Shown here one piece after another: positions 13,509-25,110 of a stretch of 64,000 nt of DNA. Source of the stretch: Embiotoca jacksoni (lineage: Eukaryota > Chordata > Actinopteri > Embiotocidae); the NCBI GenBank assembly GCA_022577435.1, contig JAKOON010000042.1, positions 2,221,858 to 2,285,857 on the forward strand. Reading direction: 5' to 3'. The translations under genes were made by a program, and so were the position numbers. The stretch's first letter is position 1, and every line of letters starts with the position of its first letter. The notes below the pieces were generated by a model, which was given only the letters and a program-made list of their open reading frames with translations, searched no databases and was not told the DNA's origin.

Positions 13509-16500
13509 GCACGCACGCACACACACACACACACACACACGCGCACGCACGCGCACGCACACACACACTTCATGCTGTGTAATATACAGCTGCAGCCAGC
13601 CAACGAATCACTGAACCACATCTCAGGGGTTTTAACGGCATAAAGAGTTTATCTCCTAAATTTACACACACTAGTATATATTTTATGGTTGGTTTTGATA
13701 TTTTTTTTTAAGCATAAAAAACAAAAAAAATTGATTTGTTTTCAGGAAAAAACTAAAAACTGATCAAAATAAAGGGGATTAAGGCTTTGAAATCACATTT
13801 AGTGCAAAATAAGGGAGATAAATATAAAAAATATGATGTTTTTATGGTTGATTTTGATGTTTTTTTAAGCATAAAAAACGTAAACATTTCTTGTCAGGGA
13901 AAAACTCAAAACTGAAAAGATATGATTAAATAATTGAGACTTTGGTGTGTTTTTTGTAAATAAAAAGAGCTAAAGTGGCTGCAGTGATTTGCTGGAGGGC
14001 GTGGCCTCCGCTGCATATCGTATATACGTGTCATGCATTTGAAGTACCTCTTGGCACAAGTCATGGAGCAGAACCTTTTGGTGCCTCTGAACTGGCTGGC
14101 CGGAGCAAAGTTCTTACAGTACTCACACTTCAGCACTGCGGGAGGAGAGTTCAGAGAAAGAAGACGTTTCTGTCACGAACAAGTATAAATAAACGTGTCA
14201 CGTTACGACAGAAAACACGACCGGACGTCGGCGGCTGCAGCCGGAGGCGGGAAACTCGAGGTCGTAATTAAAACCTCCTGTGGCGCCTCCGGCTCAAACA
14301 AACAAACAAATGGTCACAACCGTAAAATCATCTACTCCTCCGCGGCCATGTTGTAGTAATTATATTTGGTTAACTGGCTAAGTACCGCCGACACAGGTCG
14401 GATATACACGACGCATGATGCACACGGGAGGCAGGAGGAAGCGACAATCTTCGTGAGGAAGTATCCCAAGTTTGATCGACGTCACGTGTTTTGGTGACCG
14501 CTGGTAACGTGAAGGTCTTTAGAGCTTCGCCGTCCAAAGACCGAAGAAGAAGAAGAAGGCGCGTCAGGTTCAGGAGACACCAGCTGGGTTTTCTTTGACG
14601 TCGGCGGCGGTTGTGTCACCGTGAAATTCTTCCCCACAGAGTCAGACAGTCGACACCGAGTTCTACCGGGAACCTTCTGGGGCGTCGGAGGGGAAAAACA
14701 TTAGTTGCAAAACCACCTGAACTGTGGCGCCACGGCAACGAGGGTTCTCCAACACGACCGCTCATAGCGGAAGGAGAGGAATCCGTGGAAATCGCTGCAT
14801 GGGCTCAGGAACACTCGGCTGTAAGGAGGCACGTTGAAGATTTTTTTTTCCACAAAAAAATCTTGATGTTTCTCTGCTCCAGTTTCAGGTGCGCGGTGAA
14901 ATCACAAATGTTCACGTTACCAGCGGTTACGTTAAAGTTGATAAAGAAACGACACTTTGAATACTTCCTCGTGAAGGTCGTTGCTTCCTCCTGCTCACCG
15001 CGCGACGCCCCGTTCGTCCACAACAGGAACCCTCTCTGAACTTTTTTGACGGCACCTCGTACTTCAAACGTGTCTATAAAAGCAGCTCACGCTTTCTGAG
15101 CAGATCGTTACCTGTTGCCGTGGTAACAGTCTCCGATTGGTTCGTGTCCGGGCTGTCGTTGGTTAAATCCTCGCCGGCCGAGTCCTTCACTGGACCGCAC
15201 ACCTGTCGAGCGAAATCAAAGGCAGAAGTTCACATCACCGGCTTCTGTATGAAAATATATTTTTTTTTTACACAACAAACGGGATGTACGCACGGGGAAA
15301 GGCTCCGCCCCTTCCTGGATGACGAAGCCCTCTATGAGGTGTGTGAGAACCTGCGGTTTAACCACGGCTTGAGGAGGCGGAGCTCTCTCGCCCTGAACGC
15401 AGGACCCGCGGGACACCGACAGCACCGGGGAAGGAGAGGAGGAGGAGGAAGAGGAGGAGGAGGAGGAGGAGGCGGGAGGAAGAGGACCAGCGGAGCCTGC
15501 AGGCGAGATGAGGAGGTGTTTATCTCCTCTTCAACAGCAACATCATCATCATCATCATCATCATAACAATAATCTCAGACTCGATTCTGTGTCGTTACCT
15601 GCATCGACGGGATTGGCCGGGAGTACCGAGGCGTGGTCTCTGACTGGCAGGAGCCGCGGAGGGGAGGGGCCATCTTCGTCATTGGCTGAATTGGAGTCAG
15701 ATTTTCTCTTTAAGGAGCCGGTCATCTGTTTCTAGAAAAAAAAAAAAAAGATTCAACAGATGACCAGATGAAAAGACAACAAAGCAGCTGAAGGAAGAGT
15801 TTGTTATTTTTATTCAGGCATTGTTATGGTGAGTAGCAGCAATGTTAGCTCCGTTTCTACAGCTAAAAAAATCTGTACGGAAACACACGAAGAAACTCAT
15901 TTATATAAGAACAAAGACAACGAAGGAGATGATCAGCTGACCTGCGGCGTTTGACCCCCCGCCGGGTCTCCGTTGGTGGTCACGCCGGCCGACGCTCCTC
16001 TCTGCTCCTGAGGGGGAGCCGAGACGGCGGAGGGCTGGGAGGAGGCGGGGCTCGGGCCCACGGGTCCGTTCTGACTCTGCGCCGAGCTCTGATTGGCCTG
16101 CGGGTGCACCTGGGACACCTGGGCCAGCGGCGGGGACTCGTGGGGCGACTGGAGCGTCTTCAGCCCCACCCCGCGGCCCACGACCCCGCCCTCCCTGGAG
16201 GCGATGGACGCCACCATGGTGAGCAGGCTGGACGAGCTGGTGAGGACGGCGGCTCCGTCCTGGCTGCAGCTGCCGCGGGCCAGCGCCAGCGCCTGGGCGT
16301 TCCCCAGCGAGCTCTGCCTGGCGCCGACTATCTGGACCGGGATGTGCGGGGGCTGGGCGGAGCTGCTGGGGGGAGGCGGGGCCGGCAGGATGGGAGGCGG
16401 GTTCCTCGAAGGCAGCTGGAGCGGCAGGCGGAGGCCCTGCAGGGTTTTGGGCTGGATGGGGACGGGTCCGTTCCCGTGGCCCGACTTCTCGCCGCAGAGC

Positions 16501-17975
16501 GAGTTCTTCTGCAGCGGCTGCACCACCAGTGTCTGAGCGTTGACCGCCGGTTTGATGGTCGCCGTGCCGACCGGGTAGCCGTGAGGCTGAGAGGCGGCAC
16601 TGGACGTCAGGACCAAGGTGTGCGCCGTGGTGGGAGCCGTGGTCCCGGTGGTCAGGGTTCTGGTGCCGTGGAGCAGGAGCTGGGAGAGAGGAATGGAGGA
16701 GGTGACGGACGAGGAGGAGGACGAGGCACCGGAGGAGGAGGCTGGGTGAGCTTTGAGGTTGGTGGGCTGGGGGTAGGTGGGGATTTTGATGTGGGGGGGC
16801 TGGGGCTGAGTGTGGCTCGGTTTAGAGGGGGACTGAGAGTTTGATTGGTGGGAGGGCTGGACCAATGAGAAGGCAGCTGAAAACACAAACAAACAGAAAA
16901 CACAGGTTAAGTTTTCGACTCACATTTAATGCAGCGTAACCAGAGTGTTCGGCCACCAGGGGGCAGCGTGGAGACGCCATGAACCCAACAGACATATTAT
17001 CAGACAACGTGATGCTCCAGCTGGTATTATCGAGTTTCTAAAACCACAAAACTCAAGTTTATGTCATCACATTTACTGATGCTGAGATCTGAAAAAGTCA
17101 TGACCCGTAGAATAAAAACATTTGCGGAGGGGGAACGTCAGCTTGTAACTCACTTTGAGTTCATCAGTATAATCAATCCTTTTTTGCTTGGCTATAAGAT
17201 TGATGGATTTACAAAAGTAAACAAGAAAGAAATCCAAATTAAGCTTTTACATCTCATTATCAGATTATTACAAAACCAACTTGGGCTTTTTAGTTACGGA
17301 GGAACAAACAGGTGAGCTTGCTGCAGTCCCAGGTTGCCTTCTTGTTTACCTGAGTCGTTCCTCTCCGGAGCTTCGGTCTTCACACCGACACCTTTGGGAG
17401 TGTTGACGCCTCTTAAGGCCAGATTCTGGACCTGGAGAAACAGACGCAGAGGAAAACAGTGACGCAATGTTTTCGCCGTCGAGCAAAAGAAATCGGCGTA
17501 CCGACAACAAGACGTTAAACTCGCCTGGTCGTTATCCGACTGGCCGCCGGACGAGGAGGCCGGATTCACTTCTTGATGCTGAGCCTGCGGCTGCTGGGTG
17601 ACGGTCGCCACGGCAGCGGTCGCCGTGCTGCCGGGCATGAAGATGAGCTGTGAGGAGATGGGGGCCCTCAGGGAGCGGTTGACCTGCGGGACGAACGGGA
17701 GGAGAGAGAGACGTTTAAAAAGACACGCGGAAAAAAAACGGGGGAACTGGCGTCACGTAGGAGCCGGTGGAACTCACCCTCAGGTACATTTGACCCTGCC
17801 CGCCTGCCGTCCCGCTCAGCAGCACCGACTGGCTGATGGTGGACGTCGCCGAGGCGCCCATCGGACGGCTGCTGGCTGCGGACCCCGATCCAGATGTTAC
17901 ACTGGCCTGAAGAACAACAATGAAGAACATTAAAGGTCCCATATTCAATAAATTCAGATTTACATGTTCTTTTTC

Positions 17976-18020
<45 letters not shown>

Positions 18021-19001
18021 AAGCAGGTTAAGGTGCTAAAAAATACAGTGAAAGTGTTGAAAACAGAAATGCACAAAGCAACCGAGCCGTTTGAACTTCG
18101 GAAAGCTTGTGATGTCACAAACTCGGCAGCGGATCTATTCATTAAAAACAGTGTTGTTATTGACTTGCATGCAGATTCATGTTAAATTTCTCAGAGTCAG
18201 CTACAGCGGAGACCAGGGGGTGGAGCTAAAGCGCTCAAGGTTACGTAACTACAGTTCTCTGAGTGTTTTCAAAGAATGATTTAAAGGTCCCATGCTGAAT
18301 AAATTTCAATTCTTTTTTTTATATATATATAAAACTGGTTGGCACATTTGCATCAAAGTTGGCTTGAGTGTGCGTCACTCAGAAAGCAGTCGGCCAATCA
18401 AAAGAGCATCTGGAGCATCACTGAAATCAACACCTCTTAAAGGCACAGGCGCAACAAAAGCCTGTTCTTTGCAGAGCTGCAGAAAGATGCTGAAGAGATG
18501 AGATATAAAACTACACTAGATGCTTTTTAGTACTTAATAGCTTCTTGTGGAGATCATGACAAAATGAAAATAAAACTCAAAAAACTGTAAAATATGGGAC
18601 TGAAATGGGAGAAACTGTTATTGTGGTTTTACAAAAACAATAAAATGTAGGTGTGGCTTGTAAATAACAGATCAGTTTGTTTTGGTGAGTCAGAACGTAC
18701 GGCCGTGGTGCTGGTGGTCTGAGACGAGCTGCTGCTGGAGGGACTCGACTGACGACTGGCTGCCAGAGTGGCCTGTGAGGAGGAAGAAGAGGAAGAGGAG
18801 AAGAGGTTTTAGGTTTCAGTAAACTTCAGCGAGCTGTTTACAGACGCGGTCGTGTGGGCAAAGAAAAAACAAACAAACGTGGTTGTTGGAGCCACAATTT
18901 CTTTCCAAATTTCAGCCTCCAGCCTCCTCAGCTTTGGTCCTGCGGTTTTGTTCGTGGGAGTTTGTTTGTTTTATTCTGCTCTGTGATTTTTTTTTTTTTT
19001 T

Positions 19002-19032
<31 letters not shown>

Positions 19033-19985
19033 CGCACACACACACACCTTTACCTGTTGCACGGCGGCCAGGTTCTGCAGCTGGGCGTTGCTGATCTGCT
19101 GCTGCAGCATCAGCTGCTGGAAGTACTGGGCAGCGTTGGGCTGCCTCTGGAGCGCCTGCAGGGCCTGGAGGGAGGCAAGGAGGGAGGGAAAGAGGGGAGG
19201 GAGGGAGGGAGGGACACGAATTAAGAGGAAAAATGGCAGAAAACGTGGAGGAGAGAGAGGAAGCATGAACGATCTCCCCGCCAGCTGCCTGACGTACGAC
19301 TCCGGGGCTCGTTCAGTAATAAATCGAGGGATGAAAAAGAAGCGAGGTCGGATTAGCGTCGGGGTGACACGGACAGATGGCGTCGCCGCGGTGACAAAAA
19401 CCCAACGAGGCCTCCATCGACTCAATCTCGTCTCCTTTTTTTCCCCCCGTTTACAGTAGCTATTCATCACTTTTCTGTCCGTCACCTTGTCTCGTAAATC
19501 ACGATTTATATAGAGACGAATACGTCCTCACACAAACAGGCCGTGTTCAACACCTACCCGTCCCCCCCCCCGATCTGATTGGAAACCTGACGATACTACG
19601 TCCCGCCCACCGATAGCTGTAACCTGACTGCACCACAGGCCTGTCAATCAAACAGACACGCCCCCAAAAACAGGTCTTCTTGAATCTTCTTTTCTAATGA
19701 ATGAGGGATTATTTTCAGATGGACCTCCAGAAAACTAATAAGAAGGAGTGACTTTAGCTAACAACACCGAGATAACTGATGGACACATTTGATTCACTTT
19801 GGATTTGATGAGAGAAGTTGAATGGGAGTCTATGGAGCCGGAGGCTTTTTGGAGCCGACCTCTAGTGGCACTCGCTGGTATTGCAGCTGAAGACACTTCT
19901 GGATCAGAACCATTTTACAGACCTGAAGCTACGAACTCTTTTATAAACAGTCTTTAATAACAACCTGAACAAGACAAGTACACAC

Positions 19986-20016
<31 letters not shown>

Positions 20017-20130
20017 TACCTGCACCGCCTGTCGTTCATACAGGGACATGGAGTTCATCGGAGAGGGGCGGGATGCCGCGCTCCCATTGGTCGAGGCCCC
20101 CTGCTGGTTCTGCTCTCCGTCCGTCTCCAT
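11574..20130 (-). CDS. phc1: Polyhomeotic homologue 1 (PRC1 subunit), 14 coding exons
   Basis: Exons in transcript order: 20130-20020, 19164-19054, 18772-18701, 17906-17778, 17683-17525, 17431-17350, 16876-15942, 15731-15599, 15496-15294, 15202-15112, 14135-14048, 13029-12810, 12604-12397, 11725-11574; about 897 residues (human PHC1, about 1,004). Phases agree throughout; one donor is GC. The N-terminus METDGEQN and MSLYERQAVQALQALQRQ match PHC1. NAAQYFQQLMLQQQ is the conserved Gln-rich HD1 region; VLTHLIEGFVIQEGAEPF (about 622-644) is the second conserved block. The FCS zinc finger is at about 677-705 (CEYC, then FCSMTCAKR). A C-terminal SAM domain (about 828-897) has LLLLKEEHLMSTMNIKLGPALKI. 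Phc proteins polymerise through SAM and compact chromatin within canonical PRC1 in the nucleus. The long exon 7 (311 codons) is Pro/Ser/Gln-rich linker; a run of 12 Ser codons lies at the start of exon 9. The start ATG sits 2 nt after an acceptor, so the 5'UTR begins in a separate exon. Confidence 0.93.
13371..13568. repeat. long (CA)n tract with CG steps
   Basis: About 200 bp of almost uninterrupted alternating purine-pyrimidine sequence, CA repeats with many CG steps, in the phc1 intron before the penultimate zinc-finger-side exon. All reading frames through it are artefacts (His-Thr, Cys-Val). Confidence 0.95.
17934..18601. repeat. two adjacent AGGTCCCAT repeat units (MITE-like), degenerate
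   Basis: Two units begin TTAA-AGGTCCCAT at 17930 and 18281. The second ends near 18601 with ATATGGGACT, the inverted form of the start. Internal blocks (GTGATGTCACAAACTC; a stretch ending CTCTGAGTGTTTTCAAAG) are shared with the complete copy at 26233-26751 and its left flank. A (TTA)n tract lies inside the first unit (about 17977-18019). The block sits in phc1 intron 3, its edge only 27 bp from an exon. Confidence 0.7.
18984..19033. repeat. poly-T / poly-G tract
   Basis: A T run directly followed by a G run in the phc1 intron just downstream (in sense) of the HD1 exon. Lengths in such tracts are error-prone in assemblies. Confidence 0.9.
19602..19902. repeat. dispersed repeat, copy 1
   Basis: Shares blocks in the same order with 59160-59446: CTGACTGCACCACAGGCCTG, AAAACTAATAAGAAGGAG, TTGAATGGGAGTCT, then GGAGCCGGAG. 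It is a diverged member of an interspersed family common in fish; its class is not resolved here. It lies in phc1 intron 1. Confidence 0.65.
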
Positions 20131-20178
20131 GGCTGCAGAGGAGACAGATGAGACGTCCATCAGTCAAACACAGAGACA

Positions 20179-20217
<39 letters not shown>
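19980..20217. repeat. two (CA)n tracts flanking phc1 coding exon 1
   Basis: CA tracts at about 19980-20017 and 20177-20217 lie on either side of the exon at 20020-20130. The first runs directly into the donor, so the intron begins GTATGTGTGTG in the sense direction. Confidence 0.95.
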
Positions 20218-20218
<1 letters not shown>

Positions 20219-21279
20219 ACTTTGTCTCTGCGGTGAGAAAACTCCTGTCAGAGCTCCTGACAAACATCGTTCCTCAGAGACGGCTGATATAACTGATGAC
20301 ACTCACGAAGGTTTTTAACCTCTTTGTTTTGACATCACAAAAAAAATTCACTGGAAAATACTGAGATAAAGATCGACACCTTAAAATAACAAAGACACCC
20401 AGTGCACTTAAATAAATTAAAAGTTAAAAAAATAAAGCTGGAACAACTTACTAAATGAAAAAGGATGTGTTTTCGTGATCGTTTAATTTACATTGATGCA
20501 TTTTATTTTCCAAATGAATTTATCTGATCCATAAAATGTTGCAAAAAATAAAGTTTAAAAAATATCCATCATCATTTTTGCCCAGCACCCGGTTGAAGTC
20601 TTCTGATCTCTTGTTTTTTCATTCATCGATGGTGAATAACTCAAGAAAAAGCATCATGTACTCACATTTAAGAGGCTGCAGTACGTAGTTTCTGATTCAT
20701 CAATCCACAAAATAAATGTGTTTGTGGATGAAAATCTCAAATTTCCACACGAATATATCAGTAAATGAATATTTTCAGGTGTTTACAGGGTCTTCATTGG
20801 TAAAAAGGAAAATTCATTTAAATCTTCTTCATTGAATTAACTCCAATAAGAGTATAATTCATGATATTTATTCATGTTGGGATGCAATTATTTGAGTTTC
20901 TAATTCAATTTATTCTAATCCTGTCAGAGCCAACTATTTATCACAACTTTCTTTAAATTAACATAAATAAACGAGAGGTTTGGTGTCTGTTCTGCAATTA
21001 TAAAGCTTAAACTGATATATTATTCAAACATTTTCCTCTTTGCAACAGTCCATAATAATCACCAGGTTTCTGAACAAATTTATAATAAATAAATGCATTT
21101 TAATGATTTTTGTACTTTTTAATCAAATATTTCACATAAATCTAAAAACATCTTGGAGGATTTCTGCCTCACTGACATTTTACCCCAGAAACATCCTGCA
21201 GAAGCACTTCAGGTGTTCACAAGCTTTTTTTTGTTGTTTTATTCTGCAGGATCTTTATCCTCCTCCTCCTCCTCCTCCT

Positions 21280-21920
21280 CCATCCCGTCCCGGCTCCACC
21301 AGCCTGCTGCTCCCTTCAACCTCCACCTCCAGCGGAGCTAACGGTAGCTTTAGCTGCCCTCCATGTTCAGACCAGCCAGCACCGGATCCACCGGAGGCTC
21401 TTCCTCCCAGCAGCCCGCTAGCACGCCGCCGCTGGCCGGTCTGTCTGTCTGTCTGGCTCGGTAATAACCGGGGAGGGGGGGCGGAGGGGGGGGGGAGGGG
21501 TGGGGGGGGGGGGAGCTCTCGCCTTACCGTCCGTACCTTTCGGCTTCTCTCCGCCTCCTCCGTCCGACGACCCGGAGCGACTCAGCGGCCTCCCCGGCGG
21601 CTCATGAACGCGAAGCCCCGCTGCAGCCTTTTCTTCTTCTTCCTCAGCTTCTCCTCTTCGTCGGTGCTCCGGTGCTGCAGGACGGCGGCAGCTCCGATTT
21701 TACTGTTGTGCATAAATTTGCAGCTGATGTGTTGTCGGAGGGCAACGCCTCCTTTTTTTTTTTTCCTCGGCGGCTCTGCCTTTTCCGGCGCGACGGGATG
21801 ACGGGGAACCTGGTGGGGGGGTCGGGCGGGGTCGGGGGGTGGGGGAGACCCGGGCCCCGGGCCCCGGGCCGGGGGGGGTCCGCGGTACTGGCAACGGGTC
21901 CAGAGTTCATCACATTCATG
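21280..21920 (-). promoter_or_regulatory. phc1: GC-rich promoter region and untranslated first exon of phc1
   Basis: A local GC- and CpG-rich block upstream of phc1. In the phc1 sense there are two overlapping donor choices, GTACGG (exon end 21537) and the stronger GTAAGG (exon end 21528). Either could splice to the acceptor 2 nt before the ATG at 20130. The transcription start is not defined. Long G runs at about 21468-21515 and 21846-21878 lie within it. Confidence 0.5.
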
Positions 21921-22119
21921 TTTCCTAAATTTATTTACGGGTGTAGAAAACACAGCTGACACAAGAGGGGAAATCAAAACCTCAATAAAACGACCAAAGA
22001 TGTGAAAAATCATCTAAATAATACTTAAAATGAACATTTACAATCTCAGTTCTGTGCAAAATTCATATAAACCACTAAATGCTGGGAAATGGGAAATAAA
22101 CCCAGATTATCAGGGATGG

Positions 22120-22615
22120 AAGAAGATTGATTTTAATTGAGGTGCTTTATTACAATTAAAAATCCTACATGGAAAATTATACTTAACTATAAGTACAATA
22201 GTAGCCTACTGAAAGTGTAGATACATGCTGCACAACATCAGGAGAATACGTCCTCTTCTCACTCAGAAGGAGGTGCAGGTTCTGGTCCAGGTTCTGGTCC
22301 AGGTTCTGGTCCAGGTTCTGGTCCAGGCTCTGGTCCAGGTTCTGGTCCAGGTTCTGGTCATCTCACATCTAGACTACTGTAACTCCCTCCTGGCAGGTCT
22401 ACCTGTTAGTACCATCCGACCTCTGCAGCTCATCCAGAATGCAGCAACTCGACTGGTCTCTAACCTCCGAAATACACTCACACTACTCCGCTCCTCCTCC
22501 TCCTCCTCCTCCTCCTCGATTCTTGTTGTTCTGGGTTTTGTACCCTCATGGTTGATATGCACTTATTGTAAGTCGCTTTGGATAAAAGCATCAGCTAAAT
22601 GAAATGTAATGTAAA
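22120..22615 (+). mobile_element. 5'-truncated L2/CR1-type LINE relic with internal minisatellite
   Basis: The frame reads ISHLDYCNSLLAGLP, then IRPLQLIQNAATRLVSNL, the typical C-terminal end of the reverse transcriptase ORF of L2-like fish LINEs. It is followed by the usual tail GTAAGTCGCTTTGGATAAAA and AAATGTAATGTAA. A (TCC)n interruption follows NLRNT. Before ISHLDYC, seven copies of a 12-bp unit (about 22275-22358) encode repeated Gln-Val-Leu-Val. Flanks at about 22120-22210 and 22795-22940 look like pieces of another repeat into which it landed. Confidence 0.75.
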
Positions 22616-23228
22616 GTAAAAGTCCTGGTTTGGTCCCTCTGACGTGTTATATGATTATATATGACATTATTAGACAATACACATTTTATTTTCTTCTTTT
22701 TTTCAGTTTGTAAAGTAACTCGTCACCAAAAGCTGTCAAATAAATGTGGAATGAAAATGTGTTTTTCCTGTGAAATGTGATAAAATAAAAGTACCTCAAA
22801 GTTATACTAATTATATGACAAGAAGTATTCAGAGCCTTTAATTAAGGTACTTCATTTCAAGTGAAAATCCTAAATGACAAAATTCTACTTATGTGAGTGT
22901 TGGCAGCAAAATGTAGTTAAATTAAAGAACATCCCGACACGTGAGGAGAACAAAACATATCAGACTTATATATATTTATATATATATAAAAACATCTAGT
23001 TAAATTATCCAAATGGAAAATAAGAAGCAAAATTTTAGTCATAAAAATCAGACGATAAATAAAAGTTAAGAATAAGTTAAGACTTAATTAACTATCTTAT
23101 GGTCAGTTTGACTGGGAGACTTTTGAAGTCCAATAGTTTTGTAAATTTGTCAGATTTGCAGGAGATTGATTTTTAAAAAGATGATCCAGATCGGTGAAAC
23201 AGGCGCTGAGACCTCACAGGCTGGATCC

Positions 23229-23251
23229 TACATTTCCCACAATGCTTTGCG
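23229..23251 (+). promoter_or_regulatory. ZNF143/Staf-like site with no obvious gene
   Basis: TTCCCACAATGCTTTGCG preceded by TACAT closely matches the long ZNF143 (Staf) consensus. Such sites are usually at promoters, but no first exon is recognisable nearby. Confidence 0.45.
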
Positions 23252-23780
23252 ATCATCTTTTGTTAAAACGCCCATTTTTTGTAACACAAGCTTTCTGTAA
23301 AAAAAAAAAAAAGCATCAGTTTATTATTCTCCGATGAGTTCCCCATTAAAAATATTGAATTCTAATTAGGATATTATGTGGTTAATGCTGCATTACAGCT
23401 CAGAGGAAATCATAAATCCTAAATTCACATAAACGTGTGAAAAAAAAAAAAAAAGACTGCCTTCACAACAGTGTGTAGTTACATGATTAATATTTTTATT
23501 TAAGAACATTATATCTGGTATGTACAGTACAAACAAAAACAGCTGGGGTGCATCACCGGTGTGGCACAGAAAAAAGTTCAAACCATCAGATGCTGCACAC
23601 TGAAAATAAAAACAACAAAACACATCCCGTAAATATCTCCAGAAATCATGAAGCGTACAGACGACGGCTGCTTGAGAGTCTGAAATCACCGCGGTCACTT
23701 TAAATTTAAAGCACTAAGTGGACCTCAAACTTCTGCTGTGATGTGAACTAAACAACACACACAGGAAGTAACAGTCTTGA

Positions 23781-23852
<72 letters not shown>
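23781..23852. repeat. (GT)n microsatellite
   Basis: About 36 uninterrupted GT units in the phc1-slc2a3 intergenic region. Confidence 0.95.
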
Positions 23853-23855
<3 letters not shown>

Positions 23856-24930
23856 GAACAGAGAGGCACGAGCAGCTCACTTACAGTACGTGATACTCAG
23901 ACACACAAACACAACGCACAAACAAACAACAAATGACAACAACAACAAAGAACACAGCAGCCTCAGCGGGACAGTTTCAGTGAACAGCTTGGACCTTTCT
24001 GTTTTGAAAAGGCAGCACCTGAATCCAAATTTCTCCGAGGAGTCACCTGTTGCCGGGTAGAATTTTAGTTTTGGAATTATTTTTTTTTTACTCCTTCGGC
24101 TGTTGCCGGGTAACGTGACTCGGTAGTAACCCACTATTTTGTCAGCCGTTGCCCATGGCTGCGTAATTGAAATCAAGGATTTAATTTTTTTTTATTTTTT
24201 AATTCTACAAAAGAAAAACAATATGGCTGCCCCCCCCCCTAAAAAAAACAACAAAACCAGATAAAACGACACGAGGAGATGAAAATAAAATAGAGACTTC
24301 GTTCACAAACAAATAAAAACGACGGGAGAGATGGCGACAATGTGTACCCCAAAAAAAACTAAATACGTGTGACCGTGCAAGTCAACATAGAAATCTTGTT
24401 TTTTTAAAAATACATATTTACAGATTAATACATATGCTCTCACATCTCTGGACAGGAAGTGGAGGATGTGCATAAAGTAGCTGGCTATGGTTCGGAGGGG
24501 AGCAGTGTGCACCTGTGTGTTCGTTTCAAAAACCTCTCAGCAAACTTTCTGGATCTCCGTTAGTTGGTTTTAGACATTTTCACCAAACGAGTTCTTTTAA
24601 TAATCTCTGTCGAACGTCGAGGCTCCTGGCGAGTGGAGAGGTTTTATTTTGAAATCCGAGTGGAGAGGTTTTATTTTGAAATCCCTGATTCTGTTCTCAA
24701 ACGGGCAGTTTCACCATCCTCGACAAAGTGTTAGCTTTTTTTTAAAAAAAAAATTTTATTATTATTTTTTACACGAAATCAAATCTTTTTCCTCATTAAA
24801 AAAAAAACAAAACCATTTAACTTGTGAGTTGAATTTCGTCACTTTGACCTTCGAGACTTTAAATTTCACTTTAGAGCTCAGATTAAAAAAGGGAAGCCGA
24901 GGACTTTTTTTTGGGATGTTTTGACTCTGG

Positions 24931-25110
24931 TTTGGTGAAGTTTGGTGAAGTTTGGTGAAGTTTGGTGGAGTTTGGTGAAGTTTGATGAAGTTTGGTGGAG
25001 TTTGGTGAAGTTTGGTGAAGTTTGGTGAAGTTTGGTGGAGTTTGGTGAAGTTTGGTGGAGTTTGGTGAAGTTTGGTGGAGTTTGGTGAAGTTTGGTGAAG
25101 TTTGGTGAAG
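24931..25110. repeat. 10-bp minisatellite, 18 units
   Basis: Exactly 18 head-to-tail units of TTTGGTGAAG in strict 10-bp register. A recurrent variant is TTTGGTGGAG and one unit reads TTTGATGAAG. The minus strand stays open across it (QTSPNFTKLH periodicity), but there is no other sign of coding. Confidence 0.95.

Noticed and set aside
13310..13643. Cys-Val / His-Thr frames
   Set aside because: Translation of a CA/CG simple repeat. The same holds for frames over other CA/TG tracts, e.g. 44574-45058 and 48207-48666.
15114..15127. X-box-like GTTGCCGTGGTAAC
   Set aside because: It spans the phc1 exon 10 coding end and donor; coding constraint explains it as well as a regulatory role.
15951..16844. 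297-codon plus-strand open frame
   Set aside because: It is antisense to the long phc1 exon 7, which has the homology and splice sites; GC-rich coding exons often leave the opposite strand open.
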